Shown in pieces: positions 1 through 12,059 of a stretch of DNA of 64,000 nt. The translations under genes and the position numbers were made by a program. Every line of letters starts with the position of its first letter. Position 1 is the first letter of the stretch. The notes under the pieces are model-generated. The model did not search any database, had not been told where the DNA came from, and saw only the letters and a program-made list of their open reading frames with translations. This DNA is from Ophiura sarsii. Taxonomy: Eukaryota; Echinodermata; Ophiuroidea; Amphilepidida; Ophiuridae. The DNA is taken from assembly GCA_035610835.1 (NCBI GenBank), contig CM069447.1:59217048-59281047 (forward strand). The letters run 5' to 3'.

Positions 1-1247
1 CACCCTACTGATGGTTCACAGATGTTGTTGTCGACCAATCTTGCCAGTGATGGAAATGATATGGCTATGAGGTAGGGACCCACAAAAAGACCTACTCAAT
101 CTCTATGATAGGTTAGAAGGAAAAATGTTAAAGAGAAGTAACAACACAGGTTGGCATCCACACAAGTGTAAGCCGACAAAAGAAGATGGAGGTCATTATC
201 CGTTTGTGGACAACAACCCCCCATCTCCTGATGTCAGTGTGGCGATGCGCCGTCACCAGCACAAAGGGGATCTGTGTCCTGTACCCCAGTGTGCTATCAC
301 CTATTACCATGACCATTGCGGGGTTCAAGCGCCTCTACCCTACACATGGGATTAAAAGCCTCCTCCCAGACAAACCAGATTTCAACAAACTACCAAGCCA
401 ACTAACTTGGCTTACCTTTCCTAGCCAACTGTGTTGTGAAAATGAAATGAGGTAAAGAAGCTAGTAGAATAGATTGTAGAAAGGATGAGAATAAAGGATA
501 GAGATGAGTAGGAAGGAGCACCCAAATGGAAAAAGAACCCATTTGGGAAAATCCAACACTGATGGAATGTGTTGGCAAAGGTAATTTTCAGCTCCTCGAC
601 ACAGGGATAGTGCCTTCTACATGTATACCATAGCAAAAGACAAAGCATTCAACTCTAGATGGCAGCATTTTACTTTAAAATTACCATTGCATGAACACCA
701 ATTGTATAGCCCTCTCGTGTTGAGTAACATATCATCTTAAAATCTGAGCACTAGAGAGCGTCATTGTACTCAATATTCAAAGACTAAATGATATGACTAA
801 ATGATAAAACATAATCCCGTTTTCAACCTACAAAATAGTAGGCTAGATGCTATATGCGTGCTTATAACTATTGTGGAAAACATATATTGTAAACATTATG
901 TCAAATACATCCGGTTGCATTGTTATACCATTTTAAAGGTGTGGTCCATTATGCGACGCACACAACGTATTTTTAATTGTCTTGACATATTTTGGAACTT
1001 TTAATTTTTGGCCCATAGCACAATAATTGCTTTTACCCGATAAATACGCGTGTCCCACACATACAATTACGGGTTTATAACTGCATCAGATCTGTAACAA
1101 ATCCCATACCTACCCAAATGATGATTTGCATTAAAATCTTCTGTACCAATATCTTTAGGGGAAAAAAATGATATCAACAATTAAATAAAATTCACTGATG
1201 AAAACTTGTTTTTGTTTGTTTGTTTGTTTGTTTGTACTTATAAGAGG
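1..1247. other. No gene recognised; left edge, repeat-derived
   Basis: I see no exon with good splice signals or a recognisable protein here. The stretch contains a dispersed repeat (about 631-800) and a short (TTTG)n run near 1209-1234. The small open frames show no family motifs and are probably chance. Confidence 0.5.
631..800. repeat. Dispersed repeat, copy also at 30778-30950
   Basis: The words CTCTAGATGGC, CCCTCTCGTGTT, GTAACATATCATCTTAAAAT and GAGCGTCATTGTACT occur in the same order and spacing at 30778-30950. This is a same-orientation interspersed repeat pair with moderate divergence. I do not recognise the family, and no terminal inverted repeats are evident. Confidence 0.7.
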
Positions 1248-1634
1248 TACATTGTGGGTGTAGATATGAGTATGATTTGACATTGTGGGAGTATTTCGGC
1301 ATTGTGGGCGTACCCCCACAATGAACAGTTTCCAAATGGTATATGAGGATACTGTGAGCGTGTTAAAAGCAACAACAAATATACCCCCAGAACGATTTGT
1401 TTGTTTTTTGTGTGTTATTTGTCATCTTAAAACATACACTTTGCCACCCGACTATATGAATGGCGCCATCTATCTAGTCAACTCCCACAATGTACATACA
1501 AAAATACCCCCACAGTACAAATAATTACCCCCGTAGTGCACTCCTGTACCAACAAAAAATCCAACTCCCAAAATGTATATTTATACTCATTGTGTACTCC
1601 CACAGCGCACAAACACAAATACCCCCGCAATGTA
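1248..1634. mobile_element. Word-array element, CATTGTGGGnGTA type
   Basis: The word CATTGTGGG-n-GTA and its reverse complement TAC-n-CCCACAATG occur repeatedly at both ends, around a core at about 1330-1490. The outer copies form an imperfect inverted pair: TACATTGTGGGTGTA on the left and TACCCCCGCAATGTA on the right. The layout matches the word arrays at 14496, 25862 and 59995. A non-autonomous DNA element with subterminal repeats is my inference. Confidence 0.5.
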
Positions 1635-2029
1635 GCTGGTGCGGGTATTAGTGTTTACACGGTCACGGTACGGACACAAGCTTGGGACCTGAAGGCACCA
1701 AACTCACGCACAATGCTTGGGCCAAACTTTAAACAGTTAATAAGCTTGCTGGCTGAATAAAATAAATGTAATAAAAGACGAAAGGAAGAATGAAGTAAAA
1801 ATAAGCCTCTCCCAACAAATAAAGTTAAACATTTTGCTGTCAGGCTTATTAGATGATCATTTGAAAAATATTACATGGAGATCTGCCATGTTACCATAGG
1901 AATAGATTACGTGTTCGTCAAATGCAATCAGTGGCCGCAATGATGAGAATCACGTGGTGGGTGAACTTGCCCCGAGGGTCCCCGTTTTCCCCCAATCTGC
2001 ATAACTGTTTCGATTTGTTTAGGGTAACA

Positions 2030-2043
2030 CCCCCCCCCCCCCC
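2030..2043. repeat. Poly-C run (14)
   Basis: An uninterrupted C run just upstream of the duplicated promoter segment. It is one of at least fifteen long C or G runs in the window; a 10-base C run at 2119-2128 follows it. Confidence 0.9.
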
Positions 2044-2094
2044 TACACACACCCCACACACTTAGTAATCAGTGCTTCAAATTTGAAAATGTGT

Positions 2095-3300
2095 CGGTTT
2101 GGGGGATGCCACGTCACTCCCCCCCCCCACCCCCTATATACGTTAGATGGTTAATATAGATACAAACGTAATCATTATTTGCACGGAATATATCATTTAT
2201 AATAAGGATGCTTAAGATGGAATATTCAAAAAATAAACATATTATCCAAGAACAACAACAAAACCACTTTTTAAAATAATATCCAGACTCTTGTAAACAA
2301 GTTTGCAACACATTGTTGATCTGCAAGGTATTCGAATGCCATTGGTTATAAATCTAAAATATGTCCCCACTTCTGAAACATTCCCATCTCCGATACGACC
2401 CTTTAACAGCATTGTTTCTTATTATTTTAGATACCTGCTGAAAAGACAAGCTACGCAGATACCAAAAACCAAACCACAAATTGCTACATCATTAAATCAA
2501 TGATTTAGTATTTGTCTTAAAAGAAGATATCAATATTTAAATCGCGTCTCTAATGAAACCGTTATAACGACTAATGATCGCGATGGGACTTAATTAAACT
2601 GTTACTAATAATAGGTTATATTCACCTGTAACGTAACAGCTGCTGCAGCCGAGCACACAAAAACTTGCCTGCCGATGTGCGCGTGAATTGCCAGCCAAAC
2701 AAAGTCAACAGCAGTCAACACAACAGTTAATGCATATTCCCCCATACATGGAATGGAACCGGGCACATAACATTGTTTATCAACAAGAGGTGACATGGTC
2801 TATAGTTACAGAGATACATATTTTGTGAACAATGTAGACGTCAAACACAGGAATATTTGTCTGGACTGCCAACATGAATCTTGCAGTATATGCAATAGTT
2901 GCGATATTTCTTGCAGGTATGTGTTGATTTACATGGATCTTACTGCCAAATTCATCATTTTGGAAAGTGTATAACTTAATTAGTAGGAAACATAACTGCT
3001 CTGTATTTAAAGATATGCAAGTAAATATATTTGACCTTAATTAGTAAAATTGTGAGACTCTGATGTCAACTTTTGGAAATACAAAGATTTGAATAGAGTG
3101 TGGTCAGAACCAATTTGTCCCGATTTAAGCAATGCACCACCGATGCGTTGCATTTGTTTGTTTGTTTGTTTGTTTGTGTTTGTGTTTGTTTATTTGCACG
3201 GTCTTGTATACGTTTTGTGCAATGTTTCCCTACATGGAGTTTATTCTCCGAAATAATTTATGTTTGGTCAAACAAGTTCAGTTGAAATCCATCTGTTTAC
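2095..3300 (+). repeat. Large duplicated segment, left copy (5' end of main gene)
   Basis: This segment is repeated in the same orientation at about 62713-64000, roughly 60.6 kb downstream. Shared landmarks in order are the GGGGGATGCCAC box with its C run, GGAATATATC, the block ATATCAATATTTAAATCGCG, the 5' UTR-like block before the ATG, the signal-peptide exon, its donor and the start of intron 1. The right copy carries an extra stretch of about 110 bases (63305-63418). The promoter and 5' UTR must lie here, but I do not identify a core promoter element with confidence. Confidence 0.9.
2874..2916 (+). CDS. Exon 1, signal peptide of secreted HYR/hevein-like protein
   Basis: ATG at 2874 opens MNLAVYAIVAIFLA, a short hydrophobic leader. 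The exon ends in phase 1 at a strong donor (G|GTATGT). Splicing to 5094 makes the junction codon GAA (Glu), so a signal peptidase cut after ...FLA is plausible. The n-region has no basic residue, which is slightly unusual. The same exon with two substitutions (A to L, I to V) and the same donor recurs at 63582-63624. Conservation of frame, start codon and donor between the two copies is the main support. The exon is too short to be found by ORF length alone. Confidence 0.75.
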
Positions 3301-3680
3301 CTTTGGCTCTCTGTTTCTTATTTGAATATTCGACAATAAAATATGTCATTAAAAAGCATCTGTTAGAGCGCCTTGATACAAGCGATGAATGAATTAATGG
3401 ATGGTTTTCAATTCCGAAGAAAATTGTTTTAACCCTGCTTCGAAGGATGGCAGGGTCTCAGAAGATTATATATTACTTTTTCTAAGCAATAGGCCTATCA
3501 TAGGTATTTACACTTTTCAACATATCTTTATTATGACGAAGAATATGTTTCCGCATATAAGTCATTTTAAAGAATAAATTCAAAGGCAATACTTTGATAA
3601 AGGCAAAATCGAGACAAACGAGTTCTGACCACGCTCTATTCAACAATTTGTATTTCTACAAGTTAACATCAGATTGGTCT
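3054..3680. mobile_element. Inverted-repeat element in intron 1
   Basis: The left arm (about 3054-3124, containing GAATAGAGTGTGGTCAGAAC) is the approximate reverse complement of 3617-3680 (containing GTTCTGACCACGCTCTATTC). No coding potential is evident. Its left arm is also present in the second gene copy at about 63765-63835, so the insertion is older than the duplication. Confidence 0.65.
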
Positions 3681-3744
3681 CGTCGGGTATATACTTTGAT
3701 ATACCCTAAAATGAATCAGGTATAATTCCTACTTTTTCGCTTAT

Positions 3745-4741
3745 GGCCATGTGCTTTGAACTGACCACCCAAAAAGGGTGGCGGCGTTGCATTTTTGGTG
3801 ACGAATCATCCATCTCTCTCTATTAACTCAACAACTATATGTGGTAGAGCTATGGTTTAGGTGTCATTTGAAAGCTTATTGATCTAGCTAAACTGTGTGA
3901 ATAAATCAGGTATTTCTATAACTGTTAGGCTGAGATATGATTGATTATATTTTCGAAAGTCAGGGGTGGCGGCGGTGGCGGTGGCGTCGTGTACAATCTC
4001 TATGGGGAATATAGAAAATGTTCCCAATTCTACGTTCAACTCCTCATTTCTGTATGGTATAAACATGATTTTGCTCTCATTTTATAGATTGTTTTATTTC
4101 TATAAGTTTCTGTTTCAACAAACGTGTCAACTCTTACGTAACAGTTGTAATCACGAATCGATTGCATTGTCCTTGGCTTTTTCCCTATTCACTACACAGT
4201 GAACTTGCCCTAATTCATCGGTTTTACATACATAACAAAATTATTCAACCGATTATAGCAAAATTATCCTTTTTTGGAAAGCTCTTGAATTGGGGAATTC
4301 AGAAATCTCGCTTAAAATAGGATAGGGTGAATAGCCCAAAAATATATGTGTAAACTCTATAATAAATTTGAAATGTAAACGTTTGTGCTCATTTACTTCC
4401 CGATATAGTATATTTCAACAAGTTACCCTTGACAACCATTATGTTCTGCACAGTAAAATGATGATTGGGATAGGAATAAAGTAAATATTGAGCTTTACTC
4501 AAAATATGAAAAAAAATCGATATTTTTTGAACATTCTTAATCACAACATGTTACCATTAGGTTTTATGTAAATTCCAATCGCATATTTAGATTTCTTGTG
4601 AGATTACCGTTCCGAAATTATATACTTTTTATAGGGTAGAACAAGTAGTTATTGCGATATGCTAATTCGAATCTCAGATGGTGTAAAATGTAAAAATCTG
4701 GACATGCAACGGGAAGGGTGGCGAGTTCAAAACACATGGCC
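3745..4741 (-). mobile_element. Non-autonomous TIR transposon, GGCCATGTG family copy 1
   Basis: The element is bounded by inverted repeats GGCCATGTG...CACATGGCC, whose inner parts carry TTTGAACT and CGCCACCC motifs. Both flanks read TTAT, consistent with a 4-bp target duplication. It is an inverted, diverged copy of 12060-13088, and a solo end is at 57007-57095. Shared internal blocks include ATGATTCGTC, GCAACGCCGCCACC and a GGTGGCGG-rich segment. There is no transposase frame. The superfamily is not assigned. Confidence 0.8.
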
Positions 4742-5093
4742 TTATAAGCTCTCCAATTTGTTGACCCAGTTTTTTGTTAAAAAAAAATCATGAATCGCGT
4801 TGAAAAGAAAAGCATATTATTCTGTTGATCACTGAAAAATGTCAGACCATTATATTTCCACGGGTACAGTCTCGTATCGTAGCAACAGTATAACAATATT
4901 TATTGATAAGGAGAGAAGCAAAACGCACGAACAAACGATAAACTGATATACCGGTACATGTATATTGGTGCAGTACCATGACGACATGTGTTACAATTAG
5001 AATTGTATACATAATGCGATATTCGATAGGGCTTATACCCAATACTGATAACATAGGCGTATAACAGTTGACATGATTATTATTTAATTTCAG

Positions 5094-5294
5094 AATTAAA
5101 CATTTCGTTGATCACTGCTGAAGATTGTTACGTTGGGAAGAGTAGTGGTAGCTCTATTCATACATGGAGCTACACCCTCACTCCTCATGACCCCTGTGAC
5201 TGCACCCGTCTCATTCTTACCAGCCATAAAGAGAAAATCATACTTTCAGAAGATATTAATACAGTTAGAAAATATTTAGCTGTAAATTGTCCCG
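5094..5294 (+). CDS. Exon 2, unrecognised Cys-containing extracellular domain
   Basis: The acceptor TTTAATTTCAG precedes an open phase 1-1 exon of 201 bases (67 codons) that ends at donor G|GTAGGT. Joined to exon 1 it starts ELNISLITAEDCYVGKSSG. It carries four Cys (one near residue 12 of the exon, a C-x-C pair in the middle, one near the end) and a single central Trp. I do not recognise the family. It sits between the signal peptide and the first HYR repeat, so it should be the N-terminal extracellular domain. An exon at 39582-39854 shares the C...W...P...C-x-C arrangement and exon phase, suggesting a related domain in a sister gene. Splice fit with both neighbours is the main support. Confidence 0.65.
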
Positions 5295-5554
5295 GTAGGT
5301 ATTGTAATATTGAGAAGTTGTAATACATAATACATGCTTTTTCTTTCAAATGGATACTAGCCAAATCATAAGATTACCATGAAACAACATTGCCTATTTC
5401 GGTTACAATTGTAAACACAGAGAGCAGGATTCGGGTCAGGTGATCAGGAGGCTGATCATTTCTCCCAATGTTTTGCACTGATACCCTCTTGAAGTTTGCC
5501 CCCTTTTTTCTCCTGAAGTTTTGCCCCGAACCCTCCTCTAAAATCACCTCCTAT

Positions 5555-6020
5555 ACTACTTATAATGAAGATCCCTTAGTTCATATTAAAAGCAAATAAT
5601 GACTTTTGTAGCGGTTCTCTTAGGGTAGGGTTAAAATTAATAGCTGTCCTGGTCTAATTTTGTCTAATTAGAGGCCCTTTTCCCCCAAGAAATCAGTCAC
5701 TGTTATTGTATTTTTTATAGTCCGTTCAAGATATATTTGTAATTTAGAACGGTTTTAATTAACCAATTGGGACGTTTTGTCTATTAGAATTGGTCAAGTG
5801 AATAGCACTTGGGAGACATTTGGCTGTCTTTTTCGCCGTTTCCGTCGCACTACATGGACGTATGGTTTTCACTGCATTTCTGGAAAAGTACAACCACTAC
5901 TCAGACCAATTTACTATGAATTTGTAGCTGAGATTCCGAGCTACAATTGTGTAATATTTCATAAGACTAGCTTATATAATAGCAAAGTTTTAAGGTAGGG
6001 GGTAGAACTTATTGAACTTA
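5555..6020. repeat. Dispersed repeat R450, copy 1
   Basis: One of three diverged same-orientation copies (others about 19895-20245 and 22585-23030). Shared landmarks in order are CTTAGTTC, GACTTTTG, GAATAGCA, a CCGTTTCC block, TTTCACTGCAT, GAAAAGT-CAACC and GAATTTGTAGCTGAG. Copies 1 and 3 also share the tail TAGAACTTATTGAA. The family is unknown; no coding potential. Confidence 0.75.
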
Positions 6021-6039
6021 TTCACTAGTGCCATCTAGA

Positions 6040-6270
6040 ATTTCAAAATGGCTGCATTTAGAAAGAATCTTTTCTAATTAAACTAATATTCAGGCAATAA
6101 AGACGATCTATTTGTATAAACAAAGTTGAACATCTATCTCGTTGTTCATATGATAGTGTATTCCTTTTATTTGATGATGCCAACAATGCATGTGTAGTCG
6201 ACCTGAGAAAAAAGTATATCAAAATGGTGGCTATTATAAAATATTTAGACAATATTCACTGCATTGACAG
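6040..6270. repeat. Dispersed repeat pair with 9368-9590
   Basis: Shared ordered blocks are TTCTAATTAA, CAATAAAGACGAT, GATGATGCCAA-AATGCATG and CGACCTGAGA. The copies are diverged and in the same orientation. Family not recognised. Confidence 0.65.
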
Positions 6271-6754
6271 TGTATTAAAGTGACCTGATATTAGTATCAA
6301 TTCAAACCAAAATATAATCTATTACAATTCACGTAAGTACACCCATATTGCCTAAAAATCACACTGATGTCCCAAGACCGCTTGCGCTACCCTCGGAACC
6401 GAAATAATCCTATGCACCTCCCCAACGGATTTAAAGTCGGTATAAATATTTAAAAGTTTGTTCATTAACCAATATTTACTAATTAAAACCCTCATGGCTG
6501 ACGAAATTCTTTTAGTTTTTGTGTAGTTTTATAGTTTTTACGAAATGTGAATTTGTAGTTTAGACCGGAGTAGTCCCCGAACCAGGGTATGTTGCGAAGC
6601 TTATGAGACAGCACAGGCCCATTATTGGGCGTCATTTTGCGTGATGCGTGACGGGTGGATCATGTCAATTATTAAGTTTAGTCGGCGCCTTTTGCCTCAC
6701 CATTTATAGCAACACTGCTCTAAACAAGTATTGAGGTATTTGTTTATTCTTTGA

Positions 6755-6870
6755 CATTTGATATCGTATCTCCCTTGGTGGCCGACTGGACTGGAGCGTC
6801 GCAGACCTATCTTACTAATCAGCATTTGATCAGTGAGATCGAATCCGGCCCAGAGATCGAATCCCACGTC
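6755..6870 (+). repeat. Possible tRNA-derived SINE remnant
   Basis: The stretch contains GGTGGCCGACTGG, like a class II tRNA D-arm (A box), and two B-box-like words GAGATCGAATCC about 50-65 bases downstream. It does not fold as a proper tRNA by eye. A tRNA-derived SINE head is possible but uncertain. Confidence 0.25.
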
Positions 6871-6997
6871 GTCATATATTCCTACAACTCTATTTTTGTA
6901 CAACTATGACGTTATTTATGAATTGAACATTGGAAATTTAATGTATACTTTACAAATGCCTTTTTCCCCTATGAAATATGATATTTGAAATATTTTC

Positions 6998-7506
6998 CAG
7001 TGGCGACGCCAGCATTGCAAAAAAAATGGTGGGGAAATGTGGGGGGAGCAAGATACATTCGTGGTGGGAAATGCGCGCGTAGCGCTCAAAAATGTGTGCC
7101 TTTTAATATCAGAATTACCTAAAATTAGCTTAATTTGGTCTAAAAGTAGGTATTTCAGACCATTTTAGAGTTTTTACTTTAAAAGTCAAGCCACTGGTCA
7201 AATTAGGGCATGTACTGCAGCACTGTCATGGGTCATTGTATTTTGTCCTATTTCATTAGGGGGAGGGCATCAGGGGGCATGGTTTCTGACTGGGTGAAAT
7301 CACCTATAATTAGCATTTTGGTCTAAAAGTAGGACCGTATTTCAGACTCGTTTAGAGCTATTTTTACTTTAAAAGTCAAGCCACTGGGCAAATTAATAGG
7401 GCATGTAGCCAACTGCATTGCACTGTCATGGGTAAAATTGTATTTTGTCATATTCATTTGGGGGCATCAGAGGGGGCATGGCTTCTGACTGGGGGGTACG
7501 TCACTG
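6998..7506. mobile_element. G-rich TIR element with internal tandem duplication
   Basis: The ends read CAGTGGCGACGCC and, inverted, CAGTGACGTACCCCCC; both start CAGTG-CG. Inside, about 187 bases (TTTGGTCTAAAAGTAGG through GGGGGCATGG-TTCTGACTGG) occur twice in tandem. CAGTGGCG termini are typical of hAT-like MITEs, but I cannot confirm an 8-bp target duplication. Confidence 0.55.
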
Positions 7507-7574
7507 AATATATGAACGATGTTGTAAGGGTGGCCATTGGGGTTAAAGTATTGAATATAGTCTGAAATCGCGGT

Positions 7575-7818
7575 TAAAGAGATATTAATAAATTATAATT
7601 TTGTAATGAATACTAATTTGCAATATGAATATTCACTAGCAATATAAATAATTAATTAATTAGCAATATGAATATTAATTAGCAATATGAATGATCCACA
7701 TTGAACTGAAATGGTCCTGATTGAACCGAAATGATCGAAGAGGATCCCAAATTAATCATGAATATTTATATTACTAATTAATAATCATTACAAAAATTAT
7801 CATAATTTATTCATCTCT
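7575..7818. repeat. AT-rich foldback
   Basis: The left arm AAGAGATATTAATAAATTAT with following ATTTTGTAATGA is mirrored on the right by TCATTACAAAAATTATCATA and ATTTATTCATCTCTT. The interior has repeats of AGCAATATGAAT. A likely non-coding inverted-repeat element. Confidence 0.6.
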
Positions 7819-7942
7819 TACAAATTACAAGACTATATTCAATACATCTAATTTATACTGTACAAATGCTTTTTCCCCTCTGAAATATGATATTAGAATT
7901 AATTACTATTTAATATTAGAGAAACGTTAAGCTTTTCAAGAA

Positions 7943-8366
7943 GACGACGCGGATCCCGACAGGTTTTTTTTGTGTGTTGCTGGTGTGTTCTTACGATACC
8001 AGCAAGCTTGGAATAAGTAGAATGAGCAGCAAGTGACCAGAACAATGATTTCTTACTATTATTTTACTTTTTTTTAATAAATACTGTTGTTTTACAGAAA
8101 TATATTTCGGTGTGTTTTCCTCGGTCTCAGTGTGTATTCCTGGTCCACGGCGCGGCGACGACGCGGATCCCGACGGTTTTTGTGTGTTGTCGGTGTGTTC
8201 TCTTACGACACCAGCAAGCTTGGAATAAGTAGAATGAGCAGCAAGGGACCAGGAGTCTTGCAACAATGGTGTTTTACTCATTTTGTTTTACTATTTTTAA
8301 TAAATACTGGTGTTCTTCAAATATGTTTTGGTGTGTTTTACCCGGTTTCAGTGTGTTTTCCCGGTC
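7943..8366. repeat. Two-copy tandem duplication, about 212-bp unit
   Basis: The block starting GACGACGCGGATCCCGAC and containing CCAGCAAGCTTGGAATAAGT, GAATGAGCAGCAAG, TTTTTAATAAATACTG and GGTGTGTTTT occurs twice back to back. The units are strongly similar with small indels. The open frames overlapping it follow the repeat and show no domain. Confidence 0.8.
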
Positions 8367-8716
8367 CATGTTCAGGTATAGTAATTGATCTTTTCAACAT
8401 GGCGCCCTCTGCCGTCATGTTTAACCCCCTAATGCATATCATTTTACAGTTATATTTCTGCCAATAAAACAGGAGTACCAGCCAAGTTGAGCTTTACTAG
8501 CAGTAATTACCCCATACTCGATTTCAAACGATTGGTGTATATTTCGCCGTTTCTGCATGATGTAGTACGTGCTTTGTTATCAATTTCCAGCTCATTTTCA
8601 TTGCTTTTGCGCACGCACACATTACATGTGGGTTGTTCGGCACACAAACTATCATTTAAAATACATTTTGACAACATTACATTTGACTGTTATTATACCT
8701 GTACACTACTTTTAAA

Positions 8717-8790
8717 CTAATTACATTTGTACACGTTTGTATTATAGTGCTTAAAAGCACTATAATACAAACGTGTACACATGTAATTAG
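8717..8790. repeat. Near-perfect 36-bp palindrome
   Basis: The arm CTAATTACAT...AGTGCTT is followed after two bases by its reverse complement AAGCACT...ATGTAATTAG, with about one mismatch. It can form a long hairpin and is probably a small foldback element. Confidence 0.85.
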
Positions 8791-9367
8791 TGTACGGGTC
8801 CCAATCCTGCACCAAGTCTATGGTGTAATACAATGAATTGTCCTTTATTCTATTTTATAGTTACATTACGTCCTTTATCGCTTGCTTACGGTTATCGCGG
8901 TGTTTAGAATCACCACACGTCCCCTATTTGTTCAAAACGTGGGCCTAGGCTTACAAATATGCATGTCCCATATGGCAAACCTGAGAAAAAACAAATCGCC
9001 TGTTTTTGCCATTGATGTACATTATTATAGTCTACAAATTGACATGACGATAAATTATACCCCATATTATATTAAGTTATAGAATAAAAGATGTAAATCA
9101 GTGGCATAACATCTAGGAGTGGGACAGTCTTCCCCCGTGCACGCTTGACCGTCGTACTGAGTCAACGAAGTTAAAACAACACAATTGAGGGACATTAATT
9201 AGTGTCCCATCTCCACCAAAAAAATGCAGTACTTCTCAAAAACAAACAAAAATTAACCGCCCAGGTTCACTCATCGAACCCAAAATATTAACCGCCCAGG
9301 TCTACTCATCTAGCGGGTCCCGTGCGAAGCGCTGGTGCCCGCTAGTTTATTATCAATTCATACAACG

Positions 9368-9590
9368 ACTCCATCATTCATTAGGGCTATCTTGGACTTT
9401 TAAAAATGGCCACCATTTGAAAGAATATCTTCTAATTAATTGAAAGCAGTCAGACAAGGTCAAATCAATAAAGACGATAATTGTGTAATGTTATAACCTG
9501 CTCTTGTCGTTTTGATATGATTATATTCAAGAAATAGTGATGATGCCAAAAATGCATGTTACAGTTTACGCGACCTGAGATTTTACCATA
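9368..9590. repeat. Dispersed repeat, second copy of 6040-6270
   Basis: It has the same ordered blocks as the first copy, including TCTTCTAATTAA, AATAAAGACGAT, GATGATGCCAAAAATGCATG and CGACCTGAGA. Confidence 0.65.
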
Positions 9591-9599
9591 TTTCAGCAA

Positions 9600-11080
9600 A
9601 TGCCACGACATTATAGTTGCTTAGTGCTTATCCCTTTCCCCATGAAAAACATACAATAATTCTCTAGTCTGAATAACCTTGAATATATGGAAGTTCATAT
9701 TAGTAATTATTTAATGATGATACGTGAAAAGTAATACGAAACTGCTATATAGTTGTTATCCTTTTTGGGAGGTTTAGCTCATTGAGATCCCTTCGTTGTG
9801 AGAAAGCTATATATGCAGGACTCTTTCACTGAAGATGCCTCTGTCGATAAATATTGTCAGACTCCATGTTCTCACTGTTTGATCTAGCTTCTGATATGGT
9901 GACAAGCACCTATATAGCAATGTACGATCTCTCTAATTCATTTGAATTTGGCTTTCAACATAGCACAATATTGCTTGTAATGACCCAATCTGCTACAGTA
10001 TTTCAAAACCAGGTGACTGCCGTGCAGACTACACCACATAATCAAAGCATTCTTGCACCAGCGTTTGACTGGTAGTACGAACAAGATTGAAACTTGCAGC
10101 ATAACCCATTCAAGGACGCTGCACGGACCAGAATCAAACTCTGATTCAGAAACTGTAACTCCAAGTGACACATTATTTGAAAGAGTGGTGCCAGGGGATT
10201 GCAAATAGCACGAGGACGTTATTAAACAGTGCCGGCCGGGCACTTAGTTAGAGATTGCAATAGGACTTTAATTAGGAGCCCCATACTTGATATTTAGGAG
10301 TTAAACCTTTCTCTTAAACCCGTAGGTCCATGCTTACCAGCCAGATCCCTTGGAAATATTTCAAAGTTGATATTTCTTCATCTTAACTCTATTCCATCTG
10401 TCATCAAATGAACAGGTGTGTTAGCCAGTTCACACTGGGTGAATCGGCAAGAGTGGACCTTTGCCTTTGTTATGGCTTTTATTTTATGATAAATGCATAT
10501 CATACCATTATGTGGAGACTTGCTTTAAAATTCTAATGCGAATATATAAGACACACCATAAAGATGTATGTCAATTTCACATAGAAGAAATGAAATGATT
10601 TTGATACGGTAAAGGGTTATGTTTATTGACCGTGCATCAAGTAATTAAAATAGGTTAGTGTAGCTTGCTATTGCGAGAGAAGAGCAACTTCCAAGATTTT
10701 ATAATAAATGTTAGTCTAACTCCAAATGTTAAAGATCCAATACCTGATGAGACAATAGAAAATGAGAGAAATGTGTCGTTTTGGAGCCTTTGCTGACTTA
10801 CGAGGGGGTATCATAAAGTTTTAGAAAACAACCAGAAGTGAAGGAGCCAGAAACTTAATTTTGTTATGTGATCCTTCAGACATCTTTACTAAGTCCCTGT
10901 GCAAAGTTACACATTTCTCCTACTTTTTATTACCTGTCCACAGACCGCCATTGTAGAGATCCTCAGATTGACCGCCATCGATTGATTCTCAGATTGCCTC
11001 AGATTGTGTTATTCCCAAAACAGCAATAAATAGTTTTAAGTGTTGACAGAAAGGGTCAAAGGTCATGTAGGGTTCATTAG
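9600..11080. other. No gene or repeat recognised
   Basis: Unremarkable AT-rich intronic sequence of the main gene. The small open frames here have no domain signature. I found no splice-flanked exon with conserved residues. Confidence 0.4.
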
Positions 11081-11099
11081 AGGTCAATGTGTGTACACC

Positions 11100-11775
11100 C
11101 CATGTTACCCATAAGTTTATTGTCACCAAGCTTATTTGTAATGACCTTTGACCTCTTTCTGTCTAAACTTACGGATTGGAAAACCTGTAAATACTTAGGT
11201 TCTCGGCTGGACACTGAACATGACATCACAAGAAGAAAGGGTCTTGCATTTGATGCTTTTAATAAGATAAAGCAATTCCTGACAAACAAAAACTCAAGTC
11301 TTGAGACAAAATCAAAAGATGCAATGCTTTTGTCAGCACAATATTGTTTTATAACTATGGACAATGACTACCAAAAGGGAAAATAAAGTGGATGTTTCGC
11401 AGCACATATTTCTAAGACAACTCATAAATGTGGCGAAACTGGACAACAACAAAAAACTCAGACTTATACGAAAGAACAGAGACACAGCCCTGGAGTAAAA
11501 TCATAAAACGACGTAGACTACGATTTTCTAGGTCATCTGCTCCGAATGAATACTGCAACTCCAGCTCGGAAAGCCTTATCAGAATATATAAACCCATCAC
11601 TTAAAGACCCAGGACGACCTCCGACCTCTTGGTGGTCAATAATTAAGAAGGATCTAAAAAACAATCCCATTATGAACACTGATTTGAATTTATGCAATAT
11701 GATTAAGTTGGCTAGTGATAGGGGGTGGATCGAGTTGGTGGGCACGCAATGTCCAATTAAGACGGAACGCGTACC
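11100..11775 (+). pseudogene. RTE-like LINE, 3' end of reverse transcriptase ORF (broken)
   Basis: The conceptual protein, over at least two frames, contains WKTCKYLGSRLDTEHDITRR and then FLGHLLRMNTATPARKAL, DPGRPPTSWWSIIKKDL and LASDRGWIELV. These are the C-terminal features of RTE-type ORFs: KYLGS-LD, RRK, LGH-LRM, GRP-T-W, DR--W. Frame breaks near 11385-11540 and in-frame stops make it inactive. It lacks the endonuclease and RT core, the usual 5' truncation, and runs directly into the GAT array that is its 3' tail. It lies in intron 2 of the main gene in the same orientation. Confidence 0.75.
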
Positions 11776-12053
<278 letters not shown>

Positions 12054-12059
12054 CGATAT

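Larger units (their letters stand above)
2917..5093 (+). other. Intron 1 of main gene, filled with transposon copies
   Basis: The donor GTATGT is at 2917, and the acceptor TTTAATTTCAG ends at 5093. The intron holds an inverted-repeat element (3054-3680) and a TIR element (3745-4741). I see no additional exon. Confidence 0.6.

Noticed and set aside
8087..8467. 126-codon + strand frame with hydrophobic segments
   Set aside because: It follows the two-copy 212-bp tandem duplication; no conserved domain, and the hydrophobicity reflects T-rich DNA.
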